A stretch of 64,000 bases of DNA from an uncultured Lachnospiraceae bacterium (GCA_946182825.1 CAMGZH010000001.1:1-64000); one strand, 5' to 3'. Shown: positions 25,146 to 35,702, counted from the stretch's first letter. Notes: a model not told the origin generated them from the sequence alone. Translations and numbers: made by a program.

Positions 25146-26828
25146 ATGATGAATTATCAGCATTACAGGAAAAATCCGGTACTTTCGTTTCCGGAGCGCA
25201 CCTGGCCTAACAAAGAGATCGAAAAAGCCCCGATTTGGTGTTCTGTCGATCTACGTGACGGTAACCAGGCGCTGGTAGAACCAATGAACGTTGAAGAAAA
25301 AATGGAGATGTTTGAACTCCTCCTAAAGTTAGGTTTTAAGGAGATTGAGATTGGTTTTCCGGCTGCTTCACAGATCGAGTACGATTTCCTGCGTAAGCTG
25401 GTTGCGGAACACAAGATTCCGGATGATGTAAAGGTACAGGTTCTGTGCCAGTGTCGTCAGGAACTTATCGATCGTACCTTTGAGGCGATTCAGGGAATTC
25501 CGAATATCATTTTCCATATTTATAATTCAACCTCGGTTCTTCAAAGGGACGTTGTGTTCGGCAAGAACGAGGATGAGATCGTTGATATTGCCATTGCCGG
25601 AACCAGGATGGTAAAAGAGGGACTGCACCGGTATGACGGTAACCTGCAGTTGGAGTATTCCCCGGAAAGTTTTACAGGAACTGAGGTGGAATTTGCCAGC
25701 CGTATCTGTAACGCGGTGGCAAAAGAATGGGATCATGCGACCGAGGCCCCGATCATTTTCAACCTTCCTGCAACGGTTGAGATGAATACCCCAAACGTGT
25801 ATGCCGATCAGATCGAATGGATGAAGAAGCATTTCGACGATCCGGAGAATGTGATTCTTTCGGTTCATCCTCACAATGACAGAGGAACCGGAATCGCATG
25901 TGCGGAGCTGGCTCTTTTGGCAGGAGCGGACCGTGTGGAGGGAACGCTGCTTGGTAACGGTGAGAGAACCGGTAATGTGGATATCCTGACCGTTGCATAT
26001 AATATGTTCTCCCAGGGCGTTGATCCGAAGCTGGATCTCAGCAATATCAAAGAGATCGTTGAGATGTTCGAGCGATGCTGTAAGATGGATGTCAACCCAC
26101 GTCATCCTTACGCCGGTAAGCTTGTGTTCACTGCTTTTTCCGGATCCCATCAGGATGCCATCAACAAAGGAAAAAAGGCTCTGGAGGAAAGAGGAAGCAA
26201 GATCTGGCAGGTACCGTATCTTCCGATCGATCCGGCGGATATCGGGCGCGAGTACGAGCCGGTGGTACGAATCAACAGCCAGTCCGGAAAGGGCGGTGTT
26301 GCGTTTGTTATGGACACGGTTTATGGTTACAAGCTCCCGAAGAAGATGCAGCGTGAGTTCGCAGATGTGATCCAGCTTATTTCCGAGCAGGAAGGCGGTG
26401 AGGTGAAGCCTGAGCGCATTATGAAGGCGTTTAAGTCAACCTACATTGACCTGAAGGATCCGTTTGAACTGGTATATGTGGATATTGATGATAACACTGT
26501 CAATGATGATACCCATGTGGCACTGGACTTCAAGTATAACGGAGAGGCTTACCATTCCGAGGCAGAAGGTAACGGACCAATCGATGCATTGAAGATCGCA
26601 CTTCGTCAGTGTATTCCGGAGGTGGATTTCTCGGTTATGGACTACAGCGAGCACGCACTGTCCGTTGGTTCCCACGCGAAGGCTGCGGCCTATATTGAGA
26701 TCCAGGATCCGAGAAGCGGAAATATCAGCTTTGGTGTCGGTGTTTCTTCGAATATCACCAGAGCTTCCATTCGTGGAATTTTCTCTGCAATCAACCGTAT
26801 GGTTGTAAAGGAAAGAGATTACGTATAA
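25146..26828 (+). CDS. leuA: 2-isopropylmalate synthase
   Basis: This 560-residue enzyme condenses 2-oxoisovalerate with acetyl-CoA, the first leucine-specific step. It shows DLRDGNQAL near residue 38, the metal motif HPHNDRGTG and the C-terminal LeuA regulatory domain with VGVSSNITRASIRGIFSAINR. The length fits the LeuA2/alpha-IPMS group. Two ATG codons in tandem are possible; AAAGGAG is 11 bases before the first. No T-box or attenuator is visible in the 76 bases upstream, which are a purine-rich AAAAG repeat. leuBCD are not nearby. Confidence 0.95.
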   Translation: MMNYQHYRKNPVLSFPERTWPNKEIEKAPIWCSVDLRDGNQALVEPMNVEEKMEMFELLLKLGFKEIEIGFPAASQIEYDFLRKLVAEHKIPDDVKVQVLCQCRQELIDRTFEAIQGIPNIIFHIYNSTSVLQRDVVFGKNEDEIVDIAIAGTRMVKEGLHRYDGNLQLEYSPESFTGTEVEFASRICNAVAKEWDHATEAPIIFNLPATVEMNTPNVYADQIEWMKKHFDDPENVILSVHPHNDRGTGIACAELALLAGADRVEGTLLGNGERTGNVDILTVAYNMFSQGVDPKLDLSNIKEIVEMFERCCKMDVNPRHPYAGKLVFTAFSGSHQDAINKGKKALEERGSKIWQVPYLPIDPADIGREYEPVVRINSQSGKGGVAFVMDTVYGYKLPKKMQREFADVIQLISEQEGGEVKPERIMKAFKSTYIDLKDPFELVYVDIDDNTVNDDTHVALDFKYNGEAYHSEAEGNGPIDALKIALRQCIPEVDFSVMDYSEHALSVGSHAKAAAYIEIQDPRSGNISFGVGVSSNITRASIRGIFSAINRMVVKERDYV

Positions 26829-26868
26829 TGTTCAATTGGGAAATGGCTGATGCCCGGAGGGTATAAGA

Positions 26869-27741
26869 ATGCGGAAGGTAATCGTTACAGGAGCCAGCGG
26901 TCAGCTGGGGAAGGCTCTGATCCAGGCGTACGAGGGAGATCCACAGGTGGAGCTTGTCGCCCTTGATCATAAGGATCTGGCTATTGAAGATCTGGAGTCT
27001 GTCCGGCAGATGTTTCTTAGGGAAGAGCCGGATGTGGTCATCAACTGTGCCGCCTATACGAATGTGGACGGTTGCGAGGAAAATGAAAGTCAGGCAAACC
27101 GTATCAACGGGGTGGGACCGCGAAACCTTGCGATCTATTGTGAGAAGTTAAATGCAAAGCTCATTCACATTTCCACGGACTATGTGTTTGATGGATGCGG
27201 AAGCCGGCCCTATCGGGAAGATGACCGGCCCATGCCGGTGTCGGCATATGGGAGAAGCAAGCTGGTGGGAGAAATGTATGTGGCAAACCTCTGCCACAGG
27301 CATTTCATTATCCGAACCGCATGGCTCTACGGCGAAGGTAAGAATTTTCTGAACACCATGTTGAGGCTGTCGCAGACCCATGACCGGATCTCGGTGGTGG
27401 ATGATCAGGTGGGATGCCCTACCAGCACGAAGGAGCTGGCAAGGATGATCCGCTTCCTGGAACCCACAGAGCAGTATGGCCTATACCATGGTGTGTGCCG
27501 GGGACAGGTCAGCTGGGCCGGGTTTGCCAGAGAAATCTTCCGGTTGTACGGAAGAGACACAGAAGTCATTCCCATTACAACAGAGCAGTATCGTCAGATG
27601 AATCCTCGAACGGCCCACCGTCCGTCCTATTCTGTGTTGGAGGATCGTATGCTGGCGCTGATCTTTCCTGAGGGTATGCAGGGTTTTTGCATGAAGGACT
27701 GGAAAGAGGCGTTAGAGGAATTTAAAAAGGAAAACAAGTAA
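26869..27741 (+). CDS. rfbD: dTDP-4-dehydrorhamnose reductase
   Basis: This 290-residue short-chain reductase-like enzyme has an N-terminal Rossmann motif (GASGQLGKAL), STDYVFDG and YGRSKLVGE (Tyr/Lys catalytic pair), and the RTAWLYGEGKNF block typical of RfbD. It performs the last step of dTDP-L-rhamnose synthesis. It heads a five-gene polysaccharide set; rfbB and rfbC are not in the window. Confidence 0.93.
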   Translation: MRKVIVTGASGQLGKALIQAYEGDPQVELVALDHKDLAIEDLESVRQMFLREEPDVVINCAAYTNVDGCEENESQANRINGVGPRNLAIYCEKLNAKLIHISTDYVFDGCGSRPYREDDRPMPVSAYGRSKLVGEMYVANLCHRHFIIRTAWLYGEGKNFLNTMLRLSQTHDRISVVDDQVGCPTSTKELARMIRFLEPTEQYGLYHGVCRGQVSWAGFAREIFRLYGRDTEVIPITTEQYRQMNPRTAHRPSYSVLEDRMLALIFPEGMQGFCMKDWKEALEEFKKENK

Positions 27742-28787
27742 TGCAGACAGAAGCACAACCACGCGTTTCCATCATTGTTCCGGTTAAGAATATCCGGGAT
27801 CTGATTGGTGAGATGGTAAAGGATCTAAAGGCCCAGTCCGTAACGGACTGGGAACTTCTTTTGATTACAGGAGTATCAGAGGATGGCACCGATGAGGTGT
27901 GCCGGAAGCTGGCAGAAGAAGATACAAGAATCACGGTTTTGGAGCGCAGGCAACCGGGAGTTTCCGGTGCCCGCAACGAGGGAATTGAACATGCCGGCGG
28001 AACCTATCTGGTGTTCCCGGACGGGGACGACCGACTGGAGAAGGATTATCTGGAACGGCTCCTTGCCACCATAGAAGAGCCGGGGAAGCATGTCATGGTG
28101 AAGAGATTTCCCAGAGCTTCGGTTCAGATGGGAATGACCGGATACTTCACAGAAACAGAAGACGAATACGGACCGGCTGTTTTTGCAACACCGGAAAGCG
28201 GCGTCCGGGTGATCGGAATCGATGATCTGCTCTGTCGTCTTTTTTTCCTGGGAAACTATCAGGGCTATGTGTGGAACAAGATCTTTCGCCGGGACATTAT
28301 CATGGATAACGGGATCCGCTTTGACGAGGATATCGATTACCATGAGGATCAGCTGTTTCTGGTGCGCTACCTTTTGTGTTGTGAGGCGGTCCGCTGGGAC
28401 GGCGCCCAGTTGTATCATTACCGGTTGCGGGAAGATTCTGCAATGGGGCAGTTGAATCCGCAGGACGGTAAGATCCGAAAGGATGTCCTCGAAAAAGAAA
28501 TGACGGAGGTCGAGGCGTTTCACCGCATGCGAAAGCTTTTAAAACACTATTCCGATCCCCAATGGTTCTGTGAACAGAACATGGTCTTTTATGCACTGGA
28601 TATTCTGGGCAAGATGGAGACCTTCGGAGAGAAGGATGCCTTCGTAAAAAGTTCCTTCCGTAAACTGGCAAAGGAAGCGGCTAAAATCGACTATGAGCCA
28701 ATGGACGAATGGGAAGAAGAGGCATTGCCGAGGCTAAAGCATTATGGCAAAACAGGTAAATTGATCGTAGAAGAAGGAGAAGAGTGA
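27741..28787 (+). CDS. Family 2 glycosyltransferase
   Basis: This 348-residue GT-A protein has VSIIVPVKN at the start, GVSGARNEGIEHA and a DGDD metal motif near residue 95. It overlaps rfbD by one base (TAATG). It probably transfers rhamnose or another sugar to a surface polysaccharide; the acceptor cannot be deduced. The C-terminal 120 residues are acidic and helical, without membrane segments. Confidence 0.9.
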   Translation: MQTEAQPRVSIIVPVKNIRDLIGEMVKDLKAQSVTDWELLLITGVSEDGTDEVCRKLAEEDTRITVLERRQPGVSGARNEGIEHAGGTYLVFPDGDDRLEKDYLERLLATIEEPGKHVMVKRFPRASVQMGMTGYFTETEDEYGPAVFATPESGVRVIGIDDLLCRLFFLGNYQGYVWNKIFRRDIIMDNGIRFDEDIDYHEDQLFLVRYLLCCEAVRWDGAQLYHYRLREDSAMGQLNPQDGKIRKDVLEKEMTEVEAFHRMRKLLKHYSDPQWFCEQNMVFYALDILGKMETFGEKDAFVKSSFRKLAKEAAKIDYEPMDEWEEEALPRLKHYGKTGKLIVEEGEE

Positions 28788-29905
28788 TGCATTTTGATGA
28801 ACTGATCGTAGGAGCAGGACTTTTTGGTGCGGTATATGCACAGAAGGCAGTAGAGGCAGGACATAAGGTACTTGTGATCGATAAGAGAGATCATATTGCT
28901 GGAAACATTTACACCAAGAAAGTCAGCGATATTGATGTGCATGTGTACGGAGCACATATTTTCCACACGTCCGACAAAGCGGTATGGGAGTATGTCAACC
29001 GTTATGCCGAGTTTAACAACTACATCAACTCTCCGGTGGCGGTCTATGGAGATGAACTTTACAATCTTCCGTTCAATATGAACACCTTCAGCAAGATGTG
29101 GAATATCAAGACACCGGCGGAGGCAAAGGCAAAGATCGCAGAACAGATCGCAGACCTGCATATTACAGAGCCTAAGAATCTTGAGGAGCAGGCGCTTTCT
29201 CTGGTGGGCCGGGATGTATATGAGAAGCTGATCAAGGGATATACACAGAAGCAGTGGGGACGTCCCTGCACGGAACTTCCGTCCTTTATCATTAAGCGAC
29301 TTCCTCTTCGTTTTACATATGACAACAACTATTTTAACGATCGCTACCAGGGAATTCCGGTGGAGGGTTACACCGCCATCGTTGAGAAGCTTCTTGAGGG
29401 GGCTACCGTAAAGGTAAACGAGGACTTCTTCGATCTGAGAAAGACAGGAAAGCTTTCCGACGGCACGGAGGTGACCTATGACAAGCTGATCTTTACCGGA
29501 CAGATCGATCAGTACTATGATTACCAGTTCGGTCCTCTTTCCTACCGAAGTGTTCGCTTCGAAACAGAAGAGCTTCCGGAGGAAAACTATCAGGGAAATG
29601 CTGTTGTAAACTACACAGCTGCCGATATACCTTATACAAGGATCATTGAGCATAAGCATTTCAACTACGGCACACAGAAGACGACCATTATCAGCAGAGA
29701 GTATTCTTCTGAGTGGAAGCCGGGGGTTGAGCCGTACTATCCGGTGAACAATGAAGAGAACAATGCTTTATATGAGAAGTATAAGGCTTTGGCTGATCAG
29801 GAAGAGAACGTGGTATTCGGCGGTCGTCTTGGTCAGTACAAATATTACAACATGGATCAGATCGTTGCAGAGGCGCTTGCCTGTGCAAAAGGAGCCGGCC
29901 TATGA
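28787..29905 (+). CDS. glf: UDP-galactopyranose mutase
   Basis: I choose ATG 28787, which overlaps the previous stop (TGATG), over the adjacent in-frame GTG at 28784. The 372 residues have the FAD motif [21 protein letters not shown], the [10 protein letters not shown] block and [15 protein letters not shown]. It interconverts UDP-Galp and UDP-Galf, so the surface glycan probably contains galactofuranose as well as rhamnose. Confidence 0.95.
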   Translation: MHFDELIVGAGLFGAVYAQKAVEAGHKVLVIDKRDHIAGNIYTKKVSDIDVHVYGAHIFHTSDKAVWEYVNRYAEFNNYINSPVAVYGDELYNLPFNMNTFSKMWNIKTPAEAKAKIAEQIADLHITEPKNLEEQALSLVGRDVYEKLIKGYTQKQWGRPCTELPSFIIKRLPLRFTYDNNYFNDRYQGIPVEGYTAIVEKLLEGATVKVNEDFFDLRKTGKLSDGTEVTYDKLIFTGQIDQYYDYQFGPLSYRSVRFETEELPEENYQGNAVVNYTAADIPYTRIIEHKHFNYGTQKTTIISREYSSEWKPGVEPYYPVNNEENNALYEKYKALADQEENVVFGGRLGQYKYYNMDQIVAEALACAKGAGL

Positions 29906-30780
29906 AGGGAATCATTTTAGCAGGGGGAAGCGGTACCCGCTTGTATCCCCTTACCAAGGCAGTGTCAAAGCAGATCTTACCGGTTTATGATAAGCCGATG
30001 ATCTACTATCCGCTGTCGACGCTGATGCTTGCAGGAATCCGGGAGGTGCTGATCATTTCCACACCCCGGGATCTTCCGGGATTTGAAGAACTCCTTGGAG
30101 ACGGGCATCAGCTTGGAATGCAGTTTTCCTATGCGGTTCAGGAAAAGCCCAATGGTCTTGCAGAGGCTTTCCTGATCGGCAGGGAGTTCATCGGAGGTGA
30201 ACCGGTGGCGCTTGTCCTGGGAGATAACATCTTTTACGGACAGAGCTTTACCAGTGTTCTTGAGCGGGCTGCAGCCCGTACAGAGGAGAAGGGTGGAGCC
30301 ACGATCTTTGGTTATTATGTCAGAGATCCGCGGGCGTACGGTGTGGTCGCCTTTGATGAAAACAGAAAGGTTGTTTCCATCGAGGAAAAGCCAGAGGAGC
30401 CTAAGAGTAACTATGCGGTTCCGGGGCTGTACTTCTATGATGCTTCTGTTGTGGAGATCGCAGAAACGATCACCCCATCTGCCAGAGGAGAGCTTGAGAT
30501 CACGGCGGTGAACAACGCCTATCTTGAGAGAGGAGATCTTCAGGTCGAGACGCTCGGACGGGGCTTTGCATGGCTGGACACCGGTAGTCATGATATGCTG
30601 CTGGCTGCTGCGGATTTTGTTTCCACCTTTCAGAAACGTCAGGGGCTTTACATCGCATGCATTGAGGAGATCGCATTTAAGAAGGGTTTTATCGATAAGG
30701 AGCAGCTGTTGTTATTGGCCGAGCCACTGCTTAAGACAGAATATGGAAAGTATTTAGTAGAAGTTTCTGAAGGTCTGTGA
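29902..30780 (+). CDS. rfbA: Glucose-1-phosphate thymidylyltransferase
   Basis: This 292-residue enzyme makes dTDP-glucose. The nucleotidyl-transfer motif [37 protein letters not shown] and the C-terminal [13 protein letters not shown] are all present. It overlaps glf by four bases (ATGA). Together with rfbD it accounts for two of the four rhamnose-donor steps. Confidence 0.96.
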   Translation: MKGIILAGGSGTRLYPLTKAVSKQILPVYDKPMIYYPLSTLMLAGIREVLIISTPRDLPGFEELLGDGHQLGMQFSYAVQEKPNGLAEAFLIGREFIGGEPVALVLGDNIFYGQSFTSVLERAAARTEEKGGATIFGYYVRDPRAYGVVAFDENRKVVSIEEKPEEPKSNYAVPGLYFYDASVVEIAETITPSARGELEITAVNNAYLERGDLQVETLGRGFAWLDTGSHDMLLAAADFVSTFQKRQGLYIACIEEIAFKKGFIDKEQLLLLAEPLLKTEYGKYLVEVSEGL

Positions 30781-30833
30781 TATTATGTTGCAGTTACTTG
30801 CCTGAATCATCCTGTTCGTTTTGAGGTGAACGT

Positions 30834-31337
30834 ATGACGCCATCCGAATTACTGGATAGCATCTTCCATTGGGTTTTTCGGAAATTTCCGAAGACACAAA
30901 GGATAGAGCCCTACTATAAAAAATACAAAGAGCTGATGCTGTATGGGATCTTTGGACTTGGGACCTTTCTGATCTCCATGGGTAGTTATTGGCTTTTTAC
31001 CGAAAACTTTGGCTGGTATATTCTGATATCCAATGCAATGTCCTGGGTGTTTGCTACGGCATTTGCATTTTTTACCAATCGTAAATATGTCTTTGTGAAC
31101 CATCCGCACGGGGGGTTTGCATTTTTTTATCAGTTGGGAACTTTTTCGACAGGACGCCTGTTTACGCTTGGAATCGAAGAGTTTATGCTCCTGTTTTTTA
31201 TCGGACTGCTTCAGCAGCCCAATATGCCGGTGAAATTTTTCAGTCAGGTCATCGTGATCGTTCTGAACTATATTTTTTCCAAGCTATTGGTTTTCGGGAG
31301 AAATCCATTGGGAAGAGTCGAAGATGACTTTTCTTAA
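30834..31337 (+). CDS. GtrA-like membrane protein
   Basis: The 167 residues contain four hydrophobic helices and the GtrA signature FTNRKYVF near residue 82. GtrA-type proteins are thought to help flip or transfer lipid-linked sugars. The gene closes the polysaccharide set and is followed by a terminator. The start is ATG after GAGGTG. Confidence 0.88.
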   Translation: MTPSELLDSIFHWVFRKFPKTQRIEPYYKKYKELMLYGIFGLGTFLISMGSYWLFTENFGWYILISNAMSWVFATAFAFFTNRKYVFVNHPHGGFAFFYQLGTFSTGRLFTLGIEEFMLLFFIGLLQQPNMPVKFFSQVIVIVLNYIFSKLLVFGRNPLGRVEDDFS

Positions 31338-31401
31338 AGAAATATTGAAACAAACTTGTGTTAATCAGAGTATTTGACCGCACAAGAGGTGTAATCGGGG
31401 G

Positions 31402-31428
31402 CCGTCGGATAGACATCCGGCGGTTTTC
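31402..31428 (+). terminator. Intrinsic terminator after gtrA-like gene
   Basis: CCGTCGGAT-AGAC-ATCCGGCGG with one wobble pair, then TTTTCTG. Confidence 0.75.
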
Positions 31429-31453
31429 TGTGTTAGAGTAAAAACATAGGATA

Positions 31454-31465
31454 GAGTCTAGACTC
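31454..31465. promoter_or_regulatory. Perfect 12-bp palindrome before the amidase gene
   Basis: GAGTCTAGACTC lies 26 bases before the amidase start codon, between the upstream terminator and the AAGGAG site. It is a candidate operator or part of the leader. No known regulator motif is matched. Confidence 0.3.
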
Positions 31466-31491
31466 ACAGAGCAAGAAAAGAAGGAGTTTTG

Positions 31492-34400
31492 ATGAAAAAA
31501 CACATAACCGCAATGCTTGCGGCGATGCTTCTGGTAACACAGGTTGGAGTTCCGGTTTCCGGCTTTGGTGAAACCACAGAATCAGATACAAGCATTACCA
31601 CAGAGATCACCAATGAGACAGACGTAGATGCAGCGACAACAAGTACAAAGGTGGATCCGGTCTTGAAGGACGAGAACGATGTGATCCTGGTATTTGATGC
31701 AGGACATGGCGGTTCTGACCCGGGAGCGATTGGTAATGGACATAAAGAGAAGGATATTACCTTAAAGCTTGCCAAATATGCCAAGAACTATATGGATGAG
31801 AAGTATGGTAACGTGGATGTTTACCTTACACGATCCACGGATACGTATGTAGGTCTTTCCGCTCGTACCGACTATGCGAAATCGGTGGGGGCAGACGGAT
31901 TTATCTCGTTTCATATGAACAGTGCGGCCAGCAGTGCCCATGGAGCGGAGATCTGGGTTCCCAACAGCAGTTACAAGAAAGCGATCTATGAGAAGGGGCA
32001 GACCCTGGGATACAAGATCATCAAGGCGCTGCAGAAGCTTGGACTTACCAACAGAGGATATGTCAGCAAGAATTCTGCCAATGGTTCCAAGTATCCGGAC
32101 GGATCCATCCGGGACTATTATGCGGTGATCGCAGGTTCCAAGGAGAAGGGATTCCCGGGCATCATCATAGAGAGTGGATTTATCTCAAGTTCCATTGATG
32201 TCAGCAATTATTTCCATACAGTTGCAAAGATCAAAAAGGTAGCGGAGGCAGAGGCGGATGCCATTGCGGAGAGCTACGAGCTTCTTCCGAAGACAAGCTC
32301 GAAGATACCTGGCTATACAACCTTAAAGTCTGCAGAGCTCACCGGTACCCATGCGGAGACGAAGATCACCTGGGAGGCGGCGAAGGATGCTCAGCAGTAT
32401 GTTATTTTCCGTAAGACAGGGGCTAACGGTACCTATGCGGAGATCGGACGAAGCACAGATACTTCTTTTGTCGATGTATCGGCCAGTGCAGGTCAGGATT
32501 ATTTCTATACTGTCATTGCGCGTAACGGTTCCGGTCGTGCCAACAGTTATGACAAGAACGGTCTTGAAGTTAAGACCCCGAATGAAAATGTCAAGGTGAC
32601 AAAGGTTGTGGATACCGGTCTTTCCAGAGCAAAGGTCTACTGGGAGAAAATTCCGGATGCAACCGGATACCGTATCTACCGTAAGAGTCCAACGGAAAGC
32701 AGCTGGACGACCCTGTATACCTCCAAGAGCAACAGTGGCGGATACACGGATCAGACCGCTAAGCCGAATACGACCTACGACTACACGGTGCGCTTCTATA
32801 AGAAGAAGGGCGGCAAGACCGCTTGGGGAACCGCCGACCTTACCGGTGTAAGGATAACGACAGATTCCGATACCATTACATTGAATCCTCATGTGATCAA
32901 TGCGGATAACAGCGTAACCTTTACCTGGACACAGCAGCTGGATCCATCCGATATCTACTATCGTCTGTACCGTAAGCTTTCCGGTGGAAGCTATGAGACA
33001 GTTACCACCACAAAGGCTCTGACTTATACCGATAAGGGTGTTAAGGCCGGTAAGACGTATGTCTATAAGATGAGGGCGTACCGTAAGGATTCCAACGGTA
33101 AGGTATACTGGACGGCTTACACGGATTACCAGAAGTTTAAGATCCAGTTCCCGGAGAACAATCAGACGGATCCGAACCAGCAGACAGATCCGAACCAGCA
33201 GACAGATCCGAACCAGCAGACGGATCCGGGTCAGCAGACGGATCCCAATACGAATGTGACACAGCAGACCACACCGAAGGGTGGGGAACAGGAAGATCCT
33301 ACCACAGAGGATAAGACCACGGCTGCGACGCAGACAGCGAAGCAGACCACAAAGAATGTTTCTACACAGGCTGCCTCTTACAAGGCAGCCGGAGCTGCTG
33401 CAGCCGACTTCGAAGGGCTTGAGGTCGGAGGCCTTAAGGTCAAGGATTACGGAATCAAACGAAACAGACTGACCTGGACGGCGCTGGAAGATGCCGAAGG
33501 TTACCAGATCTACCGCAGGAACGGTGGCGGAAGCTGGGAGCTTAAGAGCACGATCAAGAAAAAGGCAAGTGCCTGGAACGATACGAATGTTGAGCCCGGC
33601 GTGAAGTATTCCTATACGGTGAAAGCCTACACCACCATCGGAGGAGCTACGGTTTATTCCGGAATGGACGGGGATGGCGTATCCATCACTACGGATCAGG
33701 ATACCTTTAGTCTGACGTCTGTAAGTCAGACCGGATTCGGTCAGGTACAGCTGAAGTGGAGCGGTACGGTTGGAACAACGAGCGATACCCAGTTTGAGAT
33801 CTATCGCACAACCGAGAACGAGGCATACAAGCTGATTGCAACCACAAAGTCGAAGAAGTATCTGGATGATGCAGCTGTCGGTAAGTACAATACATCTGCT
33901 TTTACCTATTATGTCCGTGGTGTGAGAAGCAGCGTTTCCAAGAAGGTCTACAGTCCGAACAGCCAGACAAAGACAGTTCGTATGAACGGTAATACAGTTT
34001 CTCTGGACAGCGATGTTTACGATCGAGCAGTACCGGTGGCGGCAACCTCCATTCAGGTAAACTGGAAGCCTTTGGCCGGAGCAACCGGATATCGTGTCTA
34101 CCGTATCAAAAACGGTAAGTGGGCAAGGGCGAAGACCACCACAGATACCATGTTTGTAAATACGGGACTGGCGGAGGTGACAAAGTATACCTATCGCGTT
34201 CGTGCCTACAAGAAAGTCGGTAGCAAGACCTATTGGGGAAGCTACACCGACAGCTTTACCGGTGCGACCCCTTACAGCATCTTAGGCGGCAGTCATGTCA
34301 GTGTTGCCCAGATGGTAAAGTATTACAACTCACGGAAGAAGACCTATCCGGCTTCAACCTATAAAAAATACGGTGCAAAGGATATTACAGCCTTTGCCCA

Positions 34401-34902
34401 GATTGTGGATGAGGAGTGCAAAAAGGCCGGCGTAAGCAACGAGGTCGTCTTTGCCCAGATCTGTAAGGAGACCGGATTCCTTCAGTTTGGAGGACAGGTA
34501 AAGGTTGCACAGTGTAACTTTGCAGGAATCGGAGCAACCGATGACGGAGCTAAGGGTGCAGACTTCCGGGATATTGCAGAGAAATATTACAAGGAACTGG
34601 GATACACCGGCAAAGATGAGGCCGATGCCATCCACAATGCAAGAGCGGATGCGGTTCGAATCGGAATCCGGGCAGAGGTCACCCATCTGATGGCCTATGC
34701 CTGCAACAGTGTCAGCCAGTTACCGGCTACTGCCAAGTATGTGGATCCACGTTACCAGTATCTTCAGTACATTTTGGGAACAGCTCCTTATGTGGAGTGG
34801 CTTGGACAGAAAGATAATCCACAGGGTAAGGGCTGGGCAACAGCCAATAATTACGGCTACAGTATTGTGAATGACTATATCTGGCCAATGCGCAATCAGT
34901 AA
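31492..34902 (+). CDS. Modular cell-wall hydrolase: amidase_3, fibronectin-III-like repeats, glucosaminidase
   Basis: Start ATG 31492 has AAGGAG five bases upstream. The 1136 residues contain a signal peptide (about 1-24) and a zinc N-acetylmuramoyl-L-alanine amidase (about 65-262) with DAGHGGSDPGA, KEKDITLKLA, SFHMNSA and IIESGF. Several FnIII-like repeats with KVYWEKIPDATGYRIYRK-type strands follow, then five 18-base repeats encoding QTDPNQ, more FnIII-like repeats and a C-terminal glucosaminidase-type domain with FAQICKETGFLQFGG. Such proteins cut peptidoglycan at two bonds, in daughter-cell separation or turnover. No sortase motif or SLH domain is visible, so attachment is probably through the repeats. 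Confidence 0.88.
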   Translation: MKKHITAMLAAMLLVTQVGVPVSGFGETTESDTSITTEITNETDVDAATTSTKVDPVLKDENDVILVFDAGHGGSDPGAIGNGHKEKDITLKLAKYAKNYMDEKYGNVDVYLTRSTDTYVGLSARTDYAKSVGADGFISFHMNSAASSAHGAEIWVPNSSYKKAIYEKGQTLGYKIIKALQKLGLTNRGYVSKNSANGSKYPDGSIRDYYAVIAGSKEKGFPGIIIESGFISSSIDVSNYFHTVAKIKKVAEAEADAIAESYELLPKTSSKIPGYTTLKSAELTGTHAETKITWEAAKDAQQYVIFRKTGANGTYAEIGRSTDTSFVDVSASAGQDYFYTVIARNGSGRANSYDKNGLEVKTPNENVKVTKVVDTGLSRAKVYWEKIPDATGYRIYRKSPTESSWTTLYTSKSNSGGYTDQTAKPNTTYDYTVRFYKKKGGKTAWGTADLTGVRITTDSDTITLNPHVINADNSVTFTWTQQLDPSDIYYRLYRKLSGGSYETVTTTKALTYTDKGVKAGKTYVYKMRAYRKDSNGKVYWTAYTDYQKFKIQFPENNQTDPNQQTDPNQQTDPNQQTDPGQQTDPNTNVTQQTTPKGGEQEDPTTEDKTTAATQTAKQTTKNVSTQAASYKAAGAAAADFEGLEVGGLKVKDYGIKRNRLTWTALEDAEGYQIYRRNGGGSWELKSTIKKKASAWNDTNVEPGVKYSYTVKAYTTIGGATVYSGMDGDGVSITTDQDTFSLTSVSQTGFGQVQLKWSGTVGTTSDTQFEIYRTTENEAYKLIATTKSKKYLDDAAVGKYNTSAFTYYVRGVRSSVSKKVYSPNSQTKTVRMNGNTVSLDSDVYDRAVPVAATSIQVNWKPLAGATGYRVYRIKNGKWARAKTTTDTMFVNTGLAEVTKYTYRVRAYKKVGSKTYWGSYTDSFTGATPYSILGGSHVSVAQMVKYYNSRKKTYPASTYKKYGAKDITAFAQIVDEECKKAGVSNEVVFAQICKETGFLQFGGQVKVAQCNFAGIGATDDGAKGADFRDIAEKYYKELGYTGKDEADAIHNARADAVRIGIRAEVTHLMAYACNSVSQLPATAKYVDPRYQYLQYILGTAPYVEWLGQKDNPQGKGWATANNYGYSIVNDYIWPMRNQ
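33163..33252 (+). repeat. Five 18-bp tandem repeats encoding a QTDPNQ linker
   Basis: Units of CAGACRGATCCGAACCAG occur at 33163, 33181, 33199, 33217 (variant) and 33235 (variant). The three central units are nearly identical, so the linker length is likely to vary between strains. Confidence 0.9.
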
Positions 34903-34920
34903 AAAGCACAAAGATTACAA

Positions 34921-34953
34921 AAAAGGGACGGGTTTTTCTGTCCCTTTTTCTAT
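34921..34953 (+). terminator. Intrinsic terminator after the amidase
   Basis: AAAAGGGAC pairs with GTCCCTTTTT, followed by a T-rich run. Confidence 0.85.
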
Positions 34954-35009
34954 TTTTTCTATAAAAAAGTCTGATATACTGAATCGAAATTGAACAAAGG
35001 AGAAACAAA

Positions 35010-35702
35010 ATGAAGAAAAAAATAATAACAATGATCTTAGTAACCGGCATGGTTTTATCTATGGCAGCATGTGGCAGCCAGTCCAAGAAGACCCAGGGTG
35101 CATCAGCCGATGCGACCGTAGCGAAGACCTCTCAGACAACGACCCAGAAGTCCACAGAAAAGGGAAAGCTTCTTCAGGTGGCAGATGTTATGCCCATCGT
35201 GATCAACGGTGTGAAGTTTGACAAGGCGCCTCTGGCAATAAAAGAGGTATATCAGGCGATCTGTGGACACAAGATCGAAAAGGACTGGGAAGCAACGGAT
35301 TTGAAGCCAGGTGAGTCTGCCATGTTTACAGCAAACAATAAAAAGGGTGAGATGATTGCTTCCCTTCAGGTGACCAACAACACAAAGAAGACCATCAAGT
35401 CGGATGAGGCAGAGGTGAGCAACATGACCCTTATCGGTAAGGCAGGAAAGTCCGATCTGACTTACAGTGTTTTAGGTCTTACCAACACCACACAGGATGT
35501 AAATGCGGCCAAGAGAGTGATGAGTGCCTACCGTGTCAAGAACGATGCGAGCGCCAATGCAGTCAAGTGGTTCCTTGGCGTGGATGAGAAGGCGGCAAAG
35601 GCTGAGAAGAAGGATAACGCAGCACAGAATGAGCTCTCCATGGTTTTCGTGGATTCCGGAAAGAAACAGCAGAACTGGTTGACCATTTACTTCCCGGTCT
35701 AA
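35010..35702 (+). CDS. Lipoprotein of unknown function
   Basis: This 230-residue protein has a lipoprotein signal (lipobox MAAC), then a Thr/Ser/Gln-rich spacer (about 30-55). A single domain of about 170 residues follows, with VMPIVINGVKFDKAPLAIKE and a strand-rich end (WLTIYFPV). I do not recognise the fold. It stands alone between a terminator and a separate promoter, so it is probably a monocistronic gene. A GGAG site precedes its ATG. Confidence 0.7.
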   Translation: MKKKIITMILVTGMVLSMAACGSQSKKTQGASADATVAKTSQTTTQKSTEKGKLLQVADVMPIVINGVKFDKAPLAIKEVYQAICGHKIEKDWEATDLKPGESAMFTANNKKGEMIASLQVTNNTKKTIKSDEAEVSNMTLIGKAGKSDLTYSVLGLTNTTQDVNAAKRVMSAYRVKNDASANAVKWFLGVDEKAAKAEKKDNAAQNELSMVFVDSGKKQQNWLTIYFPV

